A stretch of DNA of 64,000 nt from Loktanella sp. M215 (lineage in GTDB: Bacteria > Pseudomonadota > Alphaproteobacteria > Rhodobacterales > Rhodobacteraceae). This document shows positions 1 through 8,664 of this stretch, piece after piece (within the stretch, counting starts at the first letter, position 1; each line of letters begins with the position of its first letter). A program made the translations under genes and the position numbers. The stretch covers positions 3,316,001 through 3,380,000 of the forward strand of contig NZ_WMEA01000001.1 in the NCBI RefSeq assembly GCF_021735925.1, given 5' to 3'. A model generated the notes under the pieces. It was not told the DNA's origin. It was given only the letters and a program-made list of their open reading frames with translations, and searched no databases.

Positions 1-625
1 AGTCATCGTAGGGACCGGAGTGGATGTCGCGGGACACGGCGGACACGATGCCGGACGTCACGGTGCCGCCAAGGCCGAAGGGGTTGCCGATGGCCACGGC
101 CTCGTCACCCGCACGCACAGTGTTGCTGTCGCCCCAGGGCACGGTCGGCAGGTCAGAGCCTGCGTCGATCTTGATCAGGGCGATGTCCGTCAGGGGATCG
201 ACGCCGATCACCTTGGCATCGTATTCCTTCTCGTTGTTCAGCTTGACCTTCACCGTCTCGGCCCCGTCGACGACGTGGTTGTTGGTGACGATGTAGCCGT
301 CCTTGGAGATGATGAAACCGGAACCGAGCGCCTGCTGCGGTTCGGGTGCGCCGTTCGGCTGGCTCTGGAACATCGGGCCGAAGCGACGCTCCAGCTCTTC
401 GCGCGGGAAGCCCGGCGGCAGGGCATCGGCGAGGGACTGGGCGTCCTGCGCCTTTTCCGTCACTTCGATGAAGACGACGGCGGGGGACAGGGTCTCGACC
501 AGATCGCCGTACCCCCCGGCGGGGACGGCCAGGGCGGCGTTCGGGGTCATGGTGATCGCGGTCGTACCGGCGAGGGCCGCGACCAGGGACAGGGCGGTCG
601 CGGTGCTGCGGAGGGGCGTGTTCAT
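1..625 (-). CDS. degP: DegP/DegQ-type periplasmic serine protease, 5' part (runs off the window)
   Basis: The first 208 codons of a trypsin-like HtrA protease are visible; the rest lies beyond the window edge. A Sec signal peptide spans about residues 1-33 (hydrophobic core ending near NAALA). The catalytic His is H117 in TNNHVV and the Asp is D147 in PLTDIALIKI; the segment reaching the edge (GNPFGLGGTVTSG) leads toward the catalytic-Ser region, which is not seen. Family role: periplasmic ATP-independent chaperone/protease for misfolded envelope proteins. The ATG at 625 is preceded by a GAGGAT-type ribosome site. The next gene upstream on this strand is pcaB, about 70 bases away, and nothing suggests a functional link. 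Confidence 0.93.
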   Translation of the reverse strand, partial: MNTPLRSTATALSLVAALAGTTAITMTPNAALAVPAGGYGDLVETLSPAVVFIEVTEKAQDAQSLADALPPGFPREELERRFGPMFQSQPNGAPEPQQALGSGFIISKDGYIVTNNHVVDGAETVKVKLNNEKEYDAKVIGVDPLTDIALIKIDAGSDLPTVPWGDSNTVRAGDEAVAIGNPFGLGGTVTSGIVSAVSRDIHSGPYDD

Positions 626-697
626 CTGGGGCATCCTCAATGCTGTAACTCGATGAACAACAGATGCACCCCCGCCCTGTCGATCGCCTGACAGTGG

Positions 698-1750
698 TTA
701 TACAGTTTTGTGAGGTTCGGATGCGCCCATGGCGGTGATGCGTCCGGTCAGGTCGATGGCGGCGGTCAGGGCACGCCCCGTCGCCTGAGTCATCAGCGGC
801 AGGACCATCCATTCCAGCGCCCAGGCCGCACCGGACCGTTCCTGTTCGTGCACCATGGCCTGCTGCATCAGCCCCGCCTGCCCCGCGTTGAAGCGCGCCA
901 GCGTCACCAGCAGTTCGGCCAGAATCGGGTTCTGCTTGTGCGCCATGGCCGATGACGTGCCGCCGCCCGCGATGGTGACCTCTGCAATGCCTTGCTGGGC
1001 CATCAGGGCCACGTCCTGACCCATCTTGCCAAGGCTGCCGGTGATCAGGGCGAGAAGCCCGGCGTAGGCGACGATGCCGCTGCGGTCCGTGTGCCACGAC
1101 AAGGGCGCCGCCGTCAGGCCAAGGACCTGCGCCATGGGCCCCGCGACATCCGTGAAATCGCCGGTTCCGGTGGGACCGGACAGCGACAGCCGTTCCACCT
1201 GCGCACGGGCGAGGTCAAGGCGCGCGCGGTGATCGACGAGGGGCGCGCGCCAGAGGCGGATGCGGTCGGCCACGGTAACCGGCAGAGCCGCCTGCATCCG
1301 GGTGCGGCCCATCAGGGGATGGGCACCAAAGCGGTCTGCAAGGCCCGCAAGATCTGCCGCGAGGGTTGCCAGGCGACTGTCGATCAGGTCCGTCGTCGCC
1401 TGCAAAGTCAGGGCGAGGGCCGTGTCCAGCACATCCTGAGAGGTGGCGCCGGTGTGGATCGCCCCTGCAGCATCCCCTGCCCCGGATTTCAGCCGCTTGA
1501 TCAGTGCCGGCACCGGCAGGCCGTCGCTGGCGGACCCGGCGGACAGCGCGGCCGCGTCGATCGGGCATCGCGCGATATGGTCGGCGGCGCGCTTGGCGAG
1601 GGTTTCATCGAAACGTCCGGCCTGCCCCATGGCGCGGGAAAAGGCTGCCTCGAAGGCGCGCATGTGGGCGATCTGGGCATCGGCGTCCCAAAGTGCAGCC
1701 ATGTCACCATCCGCGAACAGGCCGTCGTAAAGCGCGTTGGCAAAGCTCAT
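698..1750 (-). CDS. pcaB: 3-carboxy-cis,cis-muconate cycloisomerase
   Basis: 350 aa fumarase/aspartase-superfamily protein. The TSQD region is at residues 103-106 and the family signature GGGTSSAMAHKQNP at 262-275; the AMAHKQNP variant is typical of PcaB rather than adenylosuccinate or argininosuccinate lyases. The enzyme converts 3-carboxymuconate to 4-carboxymuconolactone in the protocatechuate branch of the beta-ketoadipate pathway, in the cytosol. Its start overlaps the pcaC stop by ATGA, so the two are translationally coupled. The protein is a little short for the family, which often reaches about 450 aa when a C-terminal extension is present. pcaGH and pcaD are not in the window. Confidence 0.92.
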   Translation of the reverse strand: MSFANALYDGLFADGDMAALWDADAQIAHMRAFEAAFSRAMGQAGRFDETLAKRAADHIARCPIDAAALSAGSASDGLPVPALIKRLKSGAGDAAGAIHTGATSQDVLDTALALTLQATTDLIDSRLATLAADLAGLADRFGAHPLMGRTRMQAALPVTVADRIRLWRAPLVDHRARLDLARAQVERLSLSGPTGTGDFTDVAGPMAQVLGLTAAPLSWHTDRSGIVAYAGLLALITGSLGKMGQDVALMAQQGIAEVTIAGGGTSSAMAHKQNPILAELLVTLARFNAGQAGLMQQAMVHEQERSGAAWALEWMVLPLMTQATGRALTAAIDLTGRITAMGASEPHKTV

Positions 1751-2127
1751 TCGACGGCCATGTCCGCGAGGGTGTCCTTGGCGAGCTTGATCGCGTGGTT
1801 CGCCTTTGGCACGCCGGCATAGACCGCGACATGCATGAAGGCCTGCAGGATATCCGACGGTGTCGCCCCGGTGCGGGCCGTGGCGCGGACGTGCATCGGG
1901 ATTTCGGCAAAGTTGCCGGTGGCGGCCAGCAGGGCCAGCGTCAGCATCGACCGCTCGCGCTGCGTGATCGCGTCAGAGGCCCAGACCGTGCCCCAGGCGC
2001 CTTCGGTGATCATGTCCTGAAACGGCTGGTCGAAATCGGTTTTGGCGGCCTCGGCCCGGTCGACATGGGCGTCGCCAAGGACGGTGCGGCGGGTCTGCAT
2101 GCCTGTGGTGTAGCGGTCAGTGGTCAT
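1747..2127 (-). CDS. pcaC: 4-carboxymuconolactone decarboxylase
   Basis: 126 aa, the usual length for a single-domain CMD protein. The central GNFAEIPMHVRA and C-terminal DILQAFMHVAVYAGVP segments match the alpha-helical AhpD/CMD fold. It decarboxylates 4-carboxymuconolactone to the beta-ketoadipate enol-lactone, the step after PcaB. The ATG at 2127 has AGGA about eight bases upstream. The last codon region overlaps the pcaB start by four bases (ATGA). The cysteine pair of redox-active AhpD proteins is absent, which favours decarboxylase over peroxidase function. Confidence 0.93.
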   Translation of the reverse strand: MTTDRYTTGMQTRRTVLGDAHVDRAEAAKTDFDQPFQDMITEGAWGTVWASDAITQRERSMLTLALLAATGNFAEIPMHVRATARTGATPSDILQAFMHVAVYAGVPKANHAIKLAKDTLADMAVE

Positions 2128-2180
2128 GGTCGTTGTCCTGCAGTGATCGGAGGGATGCGCGTGAGGCGCGGGTGTTCTTT

Positions 2181-2207
2181 GAGTTTATTTGGCCAAATGA
2201 AGATGGG
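2181..2207. repeat. Interspersed short repeat, copy A
   Basis: The sequence reads GAGTTTATTTGGCCAAATGA followed by AGATGGG. It is a variant of the two 21-base identical elements at 11392-11412 and 39606-39626 (core GTTTAT-YY-GGCCA-RR-T). It lies in the gap between the end of the C45-type gene and the pcaC start. Function unknown. Confidence 0.5.
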
Positions 2208-2218
2208 GCACGGCAGCC

Positions 2219-3190
2219 TTACGCGGCCCCCGGGATCGCGACGCGGCGGGCGCTGTCCTGAAAGGCGTGCATCGACATCGGCCAGACGGTGCCGGGCCAG
2301 CGGATTTCCATCTCGCGCAGGCGGGGACGGTAGACGGCGGTGTAGAGAGTACCGAAGCCTGCGCTGAAGGCGGTGGAATAGAGCGGCGGTTTCAGGAAGG
2401 CGTCGATGAAGACGTCCTGCGGGTCACGGTGCAGGGTCAGGCGTTGCAGCAGGTAGCGTTCACGTTCCACCGTCGCGGTGAACCGCGCATGGCTTATCCA
2501 TTCCACCTGCTCCTGATGGTTCGTGGCGACAGCATTGTGGGTCAGCAGCGTCTTGCGGTCGGGGCCCATCATGGCGGTCAGGTAGTCGCGGTTTTCGTCC
2601 AGCACGGTGACGTTGTAGGACATGTGGGTGGGGATGCGCATCAGGACTTCGCCCGCTTCCTTGGCCGTGGTACAGGTCTGCAGGATATAGCGCAGGATCA
2701 GCGGCACGCCGAAGCCCTTGCCCACCACGCGCCGTCCGCCAAAGGTCAGCGACACGGCCAGCCCTGCGTCGTTCACGCCGTCCACAAGCCCCCAGAGGCC
2801 ATCGCTGACGCCCATCACCCGCCTGCCCCCCCAGTTGGTATTCAGGATCAGGCTGTCGAAGGCGGCAGGGTTGTAGTCGTAGTTGCGCACCAGAACCGGC
2901 TCGGTCCCCGTCCAGATCGCCTGCGAACAGCCTGCCAGATAGGGCGGCGGGTTGTAGAACGACAAAAAGCGTGCGGCGTGGTCGCCGCCGCCGGCCAGTT
3001 CGCAAAGCTGGTCGTAGAGAGGGACGAGTTCCGGCATGTTGGCCTTCAGCGCCCGGTGACATTCGAGGTAGGTGGGCCGCGCACTTTCGCCGTCCTTCAG
3101 CCACCAGCGCCTGTAGGCAGGCCAGTATTCGGCGAACAGCCCGGCCCACCGGGGGCCGGGCTGATCCTCTGCATAGGCGCGCCAGAGCAT
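2219..3190 (-). CDS. C45-type NTN hydrolase / acyltransferase-like protein
   Basis: 323 aa from the ATG at 3190, two bases after the stop of the ATP-grasp gene, so the genes are probably co-translated; a longer in-frame reading would invade that gene. The core LAGCSQAIW (Cys88) followed by LVRNYDYNP matches the peptidase C45 / isopenicillin-N acyltransferase family. In that family Gly-Cys self-cleavage exposes an N-terminal nucleophilic cysteine, here Gly87-Cys88. Members hydrolyse or transfer acyl groups at amide bonds. Sitting with a ligase, decarboxylase and amidase, it may remove or exchange an acyl group on an amine conjugate; that is inference. No signal peptide is evident. Confidence 0.8.
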   Translation of the reverse strand: MLWRAYAEDQPGPRWAGLFAEYWPAYRRWWLKDGESARPTYLECHRALKANMPELVPLYDQLCELAGGGDHAARFLSFYNPPPYLAGCSQAIWTGTEPVLVRNYDYNPAAFDSLILNTNWGGRRVMGVSDGLWGLVDGVNDAGLAVSLTFGGRRVVGKGFGVPLILRYILQTCTTAKEAGEVLMRIPTHMSYNVTVLDENRDYLTAMMGPDRKTLLTHNAVATNHQEQVEWISHARFTATVERERYLLQRLTLHRDPQDVFIDAFLKPPLYSTAFSAGFGTLYTAVYRPRLREMEIRWPGTVWPMSMHAFQDSARRVAIPGAA

Positions 3191-3192
3191 GG

Positions 3193-4653
3193 TTACATGA
3201 TCTTGAAGGCGGGTTCGGCGAGCGCCGGACACGCGGCGGCGACGGGCAGCGGTTTGCCCGCAACGGATTGCTTGATGCCGTGAATCCACTTGGCAGCCCG
3301 GTCGTTCAGCTGGAACGACTTGGTCATCGACCGGCCACGGGTGACGAGGATGCCGATGTCGGCCCCCTCGTAGCGGTAGTCGCCGGGCTGCAGGATCCGC
3401 AGAAAGAACGCCTCGTTTTCCGACTCCACCGCGCGGCGGTGATAGTCGAAGCGGTCATAGACCACGCGGCCATCCTCCAGCATCTTGTAGATGCCGGTTT
3501 CCGGTGCCTCGGTGCAGATGTCGACGGTGTCGGCGGTGTGCTTGATGACCATCTGCGACCAGCTGTCGATCATGTCCGGGTTGGCCCAGCGGCTATTCAA
3601 CTCGTCCACGTCCAGCTTGAATTTTTTGCGTGAAAATTCAAGCAGGTGGAACAGGAACAAGGGTGCGTCGGCGTGGGCGAAGGCCGCGTGATTGGTCATC
3701 GACGAACAGCCGGTGATGCGGGGGTTCAGCTCGCCCAGCCACAGGTCGCCGGTCTTCTTGTCGATCAGAAAATCGAGTTCGAAATAACCGCGGTAGCCTT
3801 CCTTGCGCAGCTGCTCGCCGAACTTGAAGGTCATGTCGCGGGCCTGCTGGCGGACCTTGGGCGGGAAGGCGGTCGCGAGGATCTCGTTTCCGCACCAGCC
3901 GCCACGGTAGGGCGTCAGATCCTTGAACCCGACGAGTTCCGTCATCAGCGGGCCAACGATCGTGCCCTGGCTGGTCGCACAGGCCTCGATCGCCGATCCA
4001 CGGCAGTCGATCCGCTTCATGATCTTGATTTCGCCCTCGCCCACGATCTCGTGCTCGTGACGGCGAAAGTCCTCCTCGGACTTGATGAAGAACGTGGTGT
4101 GCCCCGAGTCGCCGTAGGCCGATTGCAGCACCAGATCGTGACCGATGCCCGCTTTTTCGCACGTGGCGCGCAGGCCTTCGTAGGATTTGACCTCGGCCAA
4201 TGTGTTCGGCACCGACGGCACGCCGGCCTTGTTGCCGATACGGACGGTCTCGATCTTGTTGTCCATCGACTGGCGCAGCTTAGCCTTGGGGAACCAGACG
4301 TCGGCGCCCAGCTCCTTGGACAGACGCTCGGTTTCCTCGTCGAACATCAGAAAGACGAACTTCGGCTTGCCGCCGCGGCGCTTGATGTAGTCGATGACCT
4401 CCTTGTGCTGCAGGAGGTAGTTGTTGATGTCCTCGATGCTTTGGAACTCGGCATGGGGCTGTTCAGAGGGGCAGAAGACGTTCGGGTGCTTGCCGCCGTA
4501 GCAGTCGATGTAGCAGATATACTTGAAATTCTTGACCCACTCGTCGAGGCCCAGAAGATTGAAATTCGTCGCAGAGATGAAGTAGACCGGGTCTTCGTTG
4601 CGGTGAAAGAACCGGCGGATTTCGGAGATATTCTTGAGAACTGTCGTGGTCAT
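3193..4653 (-). CDS. ATP-grasp ligase (biotin-carboxylase-like)
   Basis: 486 aa. An N-terminal Rossmann-like part (1-120) precedes an ATP-grasp domain at about 130-330. The Mg-ATP binding acidic residues lie in YFELDF (290-295) and LGELNPR (306-312), and IMKRIDCRGSAIE (about 211-223) resembles the ATP-grasp central strand. Annotation pipelines often call such proteins biotin carboxylase, but no biotin carrier or carboxyltransferase gene is nearby, so a carboxylate-amine ligase is more likely. AAGGA precedes the ATG at 4653 by six bases. It lies 14 bases downstream of the decarboxylase gene and directly before the C45 gene, suggesting a shared pathway. The substrate cannot be read from sequence. 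Confidence 0.75.
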   Translation of the reverse strand: MTTTVLKNISEIRRFFHRNEDPVYFISATNFNLLGLDEWVKNFKYICYIDCYGGKHPNVFCPSEQPHAEFQSIEDINNYLLQHKEVIDYIKRRGGKPKFVFLMFDEETERLSKELGADVWFPKAKLRQSMDNKIETVRIGNKAGVPSVPNTLAEVKSYEGLRATCEKAGIGHDLVLQSAYGDSGHTTFFIKSEEDFRRHEHEIVGEGEIKIMKRIDCRGSAIEACATSQGTIVGPLMTELVGFKDLTPYRGGWCGNEILATAFPPKVRQQARDMTFKFGEQLRKEGYRGYFELDFLIDKKTGDLWLGELNPRITGCSSMTNHAAFAHADAPLFLFHLLEFSRKKFKLDVDELNSRWANPDMIDSWSQMVIKHTADTVDICTEAPETGIYKMLEDGRVVYDRFDYHRRAVESENEAFFLRILQPGDYRYEGADIGILVTRGRSMTKSFQLNDRAAKWIHGIKQSVAGKPLPVAAACPALAEPAFKIM

Positions 4654-4667
4654 GAATCGTCCTTATT

Positions 4668-7448
4668 TTATTCTGCGGCGGTTTTGTCTGTCGTTTTCGA
4701 GGCGGCGATCGTCTTTGTGCTTGTCAGTTGTTTCTGTGGCATCAGGTCCGCCAGCGCCTCTGGTGTAAAGACGCGCAGGCCCAGATCGGCGCGGTAGCCG
4801 TGGATTTCGTTCACGTCGAGGGCGCGCATGAAGGCGAGGATTCCCGAACTGATCACTTGCCCCGGCACGAGGATCGGAAACCCCGGCGGATAGGGGATGA
4901 TGAAGCTGGCCGAGACGACCTCCTGCCCCTGTTCCAGCGCGTGCTTCAGCGACCCGTCGAGGTCCATGTAATCGCATTTGCTTTCGTCATAGGCGAGGTA
5001 ATAGGCCGTGCGGATGTCGCCTTCGCTGGTGACATCATCGGCGCGGAAGGCATCGTGAAAGCGGCTGAAGTCGGGCAGCGGCGGGTAGTTCTGCGTCAGG
5101 TTCGCGACGCGACGCTCGAACCCGAGACGTTCCATCTTGGACGCGTCATCCAGCAAATCGTCGAGCGACCGCGCGATTTCGACCAGTACTTCGATCAGGT
5201 AGGCGACGCTTGACCGCGTGGTGCCGATGTTCGTCATGAACAGCACCGAGTTGCGCGAGGTCTTGTTGATCTGGATGCCGTATTTATCCATCAGGATCTT
5301 GGTCTTGAACGTATCACCGTCCCAGCCGGTGCCGCCCACGGCGAGCGTCACGCGGGTCGCGTCGAGGACGAATTCATCGTCCTCCCACGCCTCCAGCATG
5401 TCGATCCAGCCGCGGTCTTCGTCGTAGTAACTCTCGGTCCCCGACTCGCGATATTCCGATGGAATCATCTCGCCGAGCGACAGCACCTTGAAGTATTTCT
5501 TCAGCAGCGGATGCGTAGAAATCGCCCGTCGCATCGACATCGCGGCCTCCAGCTGTCTTTGAACGAATTCAAAGCCTTCCAGTTCGACCTGACGGCGCCC
5601 CACGTCGAGGGACGCGATGATCTGATAGTTCGGAGAGGTCGAGGTGTGGGTCATGTAGGCTTCGTGGAAGGCCTGTTCGACCTCGCCCTTGAAGTCCTGA
5701 TCGTTGACGTGGATCATCGACCCCTGACGCAGTGATGTCAGGGTCTTGTGGGTCGATTGGGTGGCATAGACGCGGAGGCGCGCGGTCGGCGGCGCGATCA
5801 GGCGGGTGTTCAGGATCGTCTCGGCGTCGGCGCCTTTCAGCGTCTTCTGCTGGGCCTCATAGGCCTGCGTGTGCTCTTCGGTCTTGAAGCGCGCGCGCAT
5901 CTTGTTGGCGGTGCGCATCGCGGTCCGCTTGCGGTAGGTCGGGTTGAACCGGGCAAAGGCGAACCACGCCTCGTCCCACAGGAAGATCAGGTCGGGCTTG
6001 ATCGCCAGACACTCCTCCATCACGCGGTCGACATTGTAGACGATGCCGTCGAAGGTGCAGTTGGTCAGCAGCAGCATCCGCACGCGGTCCAGCTTTCCCG
6101 CAGCCTTGAGGTCCAGCAACTGCTTCTTGATTTCGCGCAGCGGCACCGCGCCATACATCGAGTATTCGTTAAGCGGATAGCTGTCGAGGTAGCAGACCTG
6201 CGCGCCCGCCAGTACGAGGCCGTAGTGGTGCGACTTGTGGCAGTCGCGGTCCACCAACACGATATCGTCAGGCCGCACAAGGGCTTGCACGACGATCTTA
6301 TTGCAGGTCGAGGTGCCGTTGGTGGCAAAGAACGTCTGTTTCGATCCAAAAGCGCGCGAGGCGAGTTCCTGCGCTTCCTTAATCGGGCCATGCGGTTCCA
6401 GCAGTGAATCCAGCCCGCCAGAGGTGGCGGAGGTTTCAGCGAGGAAGATGTTGGGGCCGTAGAAGGCACCCATGTCCTGAATCCAGTGCGACCGTGTGAT
6501 CGACTTGCCGCGACTGATCGGCATCGCATGGAACACACCTGTCGGCTGTTTGGAATACTCCACCAGCGCGGTAAAGAACGGCGTCTTGTAGCGCGCCTGC
6601 ACACCGCGGAGGATGTTCAGGTGCAATTCCATGAAGTCTTCCTGATTGTAGAAGACGCGGCGGCAGACACCCAGTTCGGTGCCGGCAATATCCTCGACCG
6701 ACCGTTCGGTGACGAGGTAGGCGTCCAATTCCGGACGCACGTCGTCGATCAGGCGGCACAGGGCGGGGCCAAAGTCCTTGGTTTGCAGGTCGTTCAGCTT
6801 TTCCGTGCCTGCAATGCCTTCCAGAAAACGGGCCAGAATGGGGTGATCGGATTTCGACCGCAGGGTCACCCCGGGGCGCACGACGATGGCCTGGATGTTG
6901 TGGTTGAAAAGGACCGCGATCAGCGCATCTTCGACCGACGGCACGACGAGCGCCTCGTAGATGAAGGGATCCTCGGGCCGGCGCATGGCGTGGACGTTGG
7001 CCTTCAGCCAATGCTCCTGCGCGTCCGAGACCTCGTCCACGATCAGCACCTCGAAATAGGGCTTGGTCATGGCGCGGACTTCAGGGCTTAGCAGGGCCTC
7101 GTCGTCATGTTCCTCGCGGTCGTCACTGTCGTGATCCAGCGGGATGTGACGACGGCGGTAGGCACCCGTCGACAGCGCGCGCGCCGTGCGGTGGACGCTG
7201 TAGGACAGTTCGGTAAAACTGTTGTGTTCGAACTGGCGGCGCATGTGATCGAAGACCTGCATGCCGGGGAAGGCCCAGTAAGCCTCGATCTCGGCCAGAC
7301 CTTCGAACAGTTCCGAAGCCTGACTGCGCAGGGTCGGACTGATCTTGGCGGGCGCTTCTCGCGACAGTTGCGCCGTGACCTCTCTCAGCTCGCTCCATCG
7401 GTCGGCACGCAGCTGGGTGGCAGAGTAATAGTCGGTCACGGAATGCAT
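4668..7448 (-). CDS. Large Orn/Lys/Arg-type PLP decarboxylase
   Basis: 926 aa, clearly longer than the 710-760 aa inducible lysine/arginine/ornithine decarboxylases. The order is a unique N-terminal segment (1-125), a receiver-like wing domain (about 130-255), the fold-type I PLP domain (about 300-700) and a C-terminal domain. The Schiff-base lysine is K568 in STHKTLTSLRQGS; the cofactor-binding Asp is in WDEAWFAFARF (491-501). It releases CO2 from a basic amino acid to give a diamine or agmatine; which one cannot be fixed here. GAGGAA lies eight bases before the ATG at 7448. It is the second gene of the minus-strand cluster, after the nitrilase-family gene. Confidence 0.88.
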   Translation of the reverse strand: MHSVTDYYSATQLRADRWSELREVTAQLSREAPAKISPTLRSQASELFEGLAEIEAYWAFPGMQVFDHMRRQFEHNSFTELSYSVHRTARALSTGAYRRRHIPLDHDSDDREEHDDEALLSPEVRAMTKPYFEVLIVDEVSDAQEHWLKANVHAMRRPEDPFIYEALVVPSVEDALIAVLFNHNIQAIVVRPGVTLRSKSDHPILARFLEGIAGTEKLNDLQTKDFGPALCRLIDDVRPELDAYLVTERSVEDIAGTELGVCRRVFYNQEDFMELHLNILRGVQARYKTPFFTALVEYSKQPTGVFHAMPISRGKSITRSHWIQDMGAFYGPNIFLAETSATSGGLDSLLEPHGPIKEAQELASRAFGSKQTFFATNGTSTCNKIVVQALVRPDDIVLVDRDCHKSHHYGLVLAGAQVCYLDSYPLNEYSMYGAVPLREIKKQLLDLKAAGKLDRVRMLLLTNCTFDGIVYNVDRVMEECLAIKPDLIFLWDEAWFAFARFNPTYRKRTAMRTANKMRARFKTEEHTQAYEAQQKTLKGADAETILNTRLIAPPTARLRVYATQSTHKTLTSLRQGSMIHVNDQDFKGEVEQAFHEAYMTHTSTSPNYQIIASLDVGRRQVELEGFEFVQRQLEAAMSMRRAISTHPLLKKYFKVLSLGEMIPSEYRESGTESYYDEDRGWIDMLEAWEDDEFVLDATRVTLAVGGTGWDGDTFKTKILMDKYGIQINKTSRNSVLFMTNIGTTRSSVAYLIEVLVEIARSLDDLLDDASKMERLGFERRVANLTQNYPPLPDFSRFHDAFRADDVTSEGDIRTAYYLAYDESKCDYMDLDGSLKHALEQGQEVVSASFIIPYPPGFPILVPGQVISSGILAFMRALDVNEIHGYRADLGLRVFTPEALADLMPQKQLTSTKTIAASKTTDKTAAE

Positions 7449-7532
7449 AGCGGTCGTTCCTCGTCATGTCTTGGCGGGACACCGTTTTACGCCTGCCGCC
7501 CACAGTTTGCGGGCCGCAGGCAGGGTGTTGCG

Positions 7533-8504
7533 TCAGCTTCCACCAGTGTGGGGGACAGCCGCCGCCCCTGCAACACCTAGTGCAGGAGTTTTATATTCAA
7601 CCTGAATCTCAGCTTCGGCGGGCACTTCGACGTGCAGACCGGCGCGGGTGCCCTGATGCGGAATTTCAAGCGGTCCCAATGTGTTAAGGAACGAATCTAC
7701 ACCACTTTCGCGGTCGTAGACGCTGAAATCCACATCGCGGTCACGGAAGGATTTCAGGACCTGACCCAACCCTTTCAGGCCCGTTTCGCGCTGGCGGCGC
7801 ACCATGTCGAGGTCGACTTCGATGGGGAACATGTCCTCTTGCCCGCCCGACTGGTGCAGCACCATCGAGGTCGGATCGACCACACAAGACTTGCCGATGC
7901 CGCCTGCCCCCAGACCGTTCACGTCGATGACGTAGCACTGGAACTGCGCCGCCGTGGCGCGTGCGATTGCAAGCTCTGCGTCGCGGTCCGTGGTGCCGGT
8001 CAGGACCGGGTGCAACAGCACCTCGACCCCCTGCGCCGTCAGCTGGCGCGTGGTTTCGGGGAACCACATGTCATAGCAGATCGAAAGGCCGAACCGGCCC
8101 ACGTCGGGGACGTCAAAGACGCAGAATTCGGTGCCTGCGGCGATCCCGGCCTCGTAGGGCCTGAACGGGAACATCTTGGCATAGCGGCGGATGATGTTGC
8201 CATCGGGGTCGATCACGACGGAGGTGTTCAGGATACGCCCGTCGGGGGCGCGCAGGAACATGGACCCGGGGATCAGCCAGACCTTGTGACGACGGGCGGC
8301 TTCGCAGAACCGGTCGAGCGCCTCGTTCTGCGGTTCCTGCGCGAATTTATCCAACGGGCCATATGGTGCCAGTTCCGAGAACAGCACCATCTGGGTCCAG
8401 GGGAACCGCATCATCAGGACATCAAGCCGCTGGAGCATGCCGTCGATGTTGGGTTGTAGGGCGTTGACGTACATCTGCACGCCAGCGATGGCAAAAGGTG
8501 TCAT
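7533..8504 (-). CDS. Carbon-nitrogen hydrolase (nitrilase superfamily)
   Basis: 323 aa with the full catalytic triad: E44 in FSELAPYG, K110 in YAKMFPF and C143 in SICYDMWFPE. Family members cleave amides, carbamoyl amines or nitriles. Placed just before a basic amino acid decarboxylase, it could act on an amidated or carbamoylated amine, as N-carbamoylputrescine amidase does; this is inference. The C-terminal about 45 residues beyond the fold are extra. No signal peptide is seen, so it is cytosolic. It is 84 bases upstream of the decarboxylase gene, and the gabT-type gene upstream is separated from it by a terminator, so a promoter probably lies in 8505-8619. Confidence 0.88.
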   Translation of the reverse strand: MTPFAIAGVQMYVNALQPNIDGMLQRLDVLMMRFPWTQMVLFSELAPYGPLDKFAQEPQNEALDRFCEAARRHKVWLIPGSMFLRAPDGRILNTSVVIDPDGNIIRRYAKMFPFRPYEAGIAAGTEFCVFDVPDVGRFGLSICYDMWFPETTRQLTAQGVEVLLHPVLTGTTDRDAELAIARATAAQFQCYVIDVNGLGAGGIGKSCVVDPTSMVLHQSGGQEDMFPIEVDLDMVRRQRETGLKGLGQVLKSFRDRDVDFSVYDRESGVDSFLNTLGPLEIPHQGTRAGLHVEVPAEAEIQVEYKTPALGVAGAAAVPHTGGS

Positions 8505-8619
8505 CTGAAATTCTTCTTTCTTGTCTCCGGATCAGACCGGTGTGGACCTGATCCTACAGGCTGGGGCAGAAAAGTTAAACCGGCGTCGTCATGCGACGTC
8601 GCATCCCTTGCCCACGAAA

Positions 8620-8647
8620 AAAGGGCGGACCCGCAGGCCCGCCCTTT
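8620..8647 (-). terminator. Intrinsic terminator after the aminotransferase gene
   Basis: A perfect 9-bp stem (AAAGGGCGG with CCGCCCTTT) is closed by a 10-base loop and, read on the minus strand, runs directly into a T-rich tract. It lies 18 bases past the end of the aminotransferase gene. Confidence 0.88.
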
Positions 8648-8664
8648 GTGTGACGTCAAACGCG

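Noticed and set aside
153..1097. Minus-strand 314-codon frame across degP and pcaB
   Set aside because: Low-complexity Arg/Gly/Pro-rich reading that overlaps two clear genes out of frame, a product of high GC.
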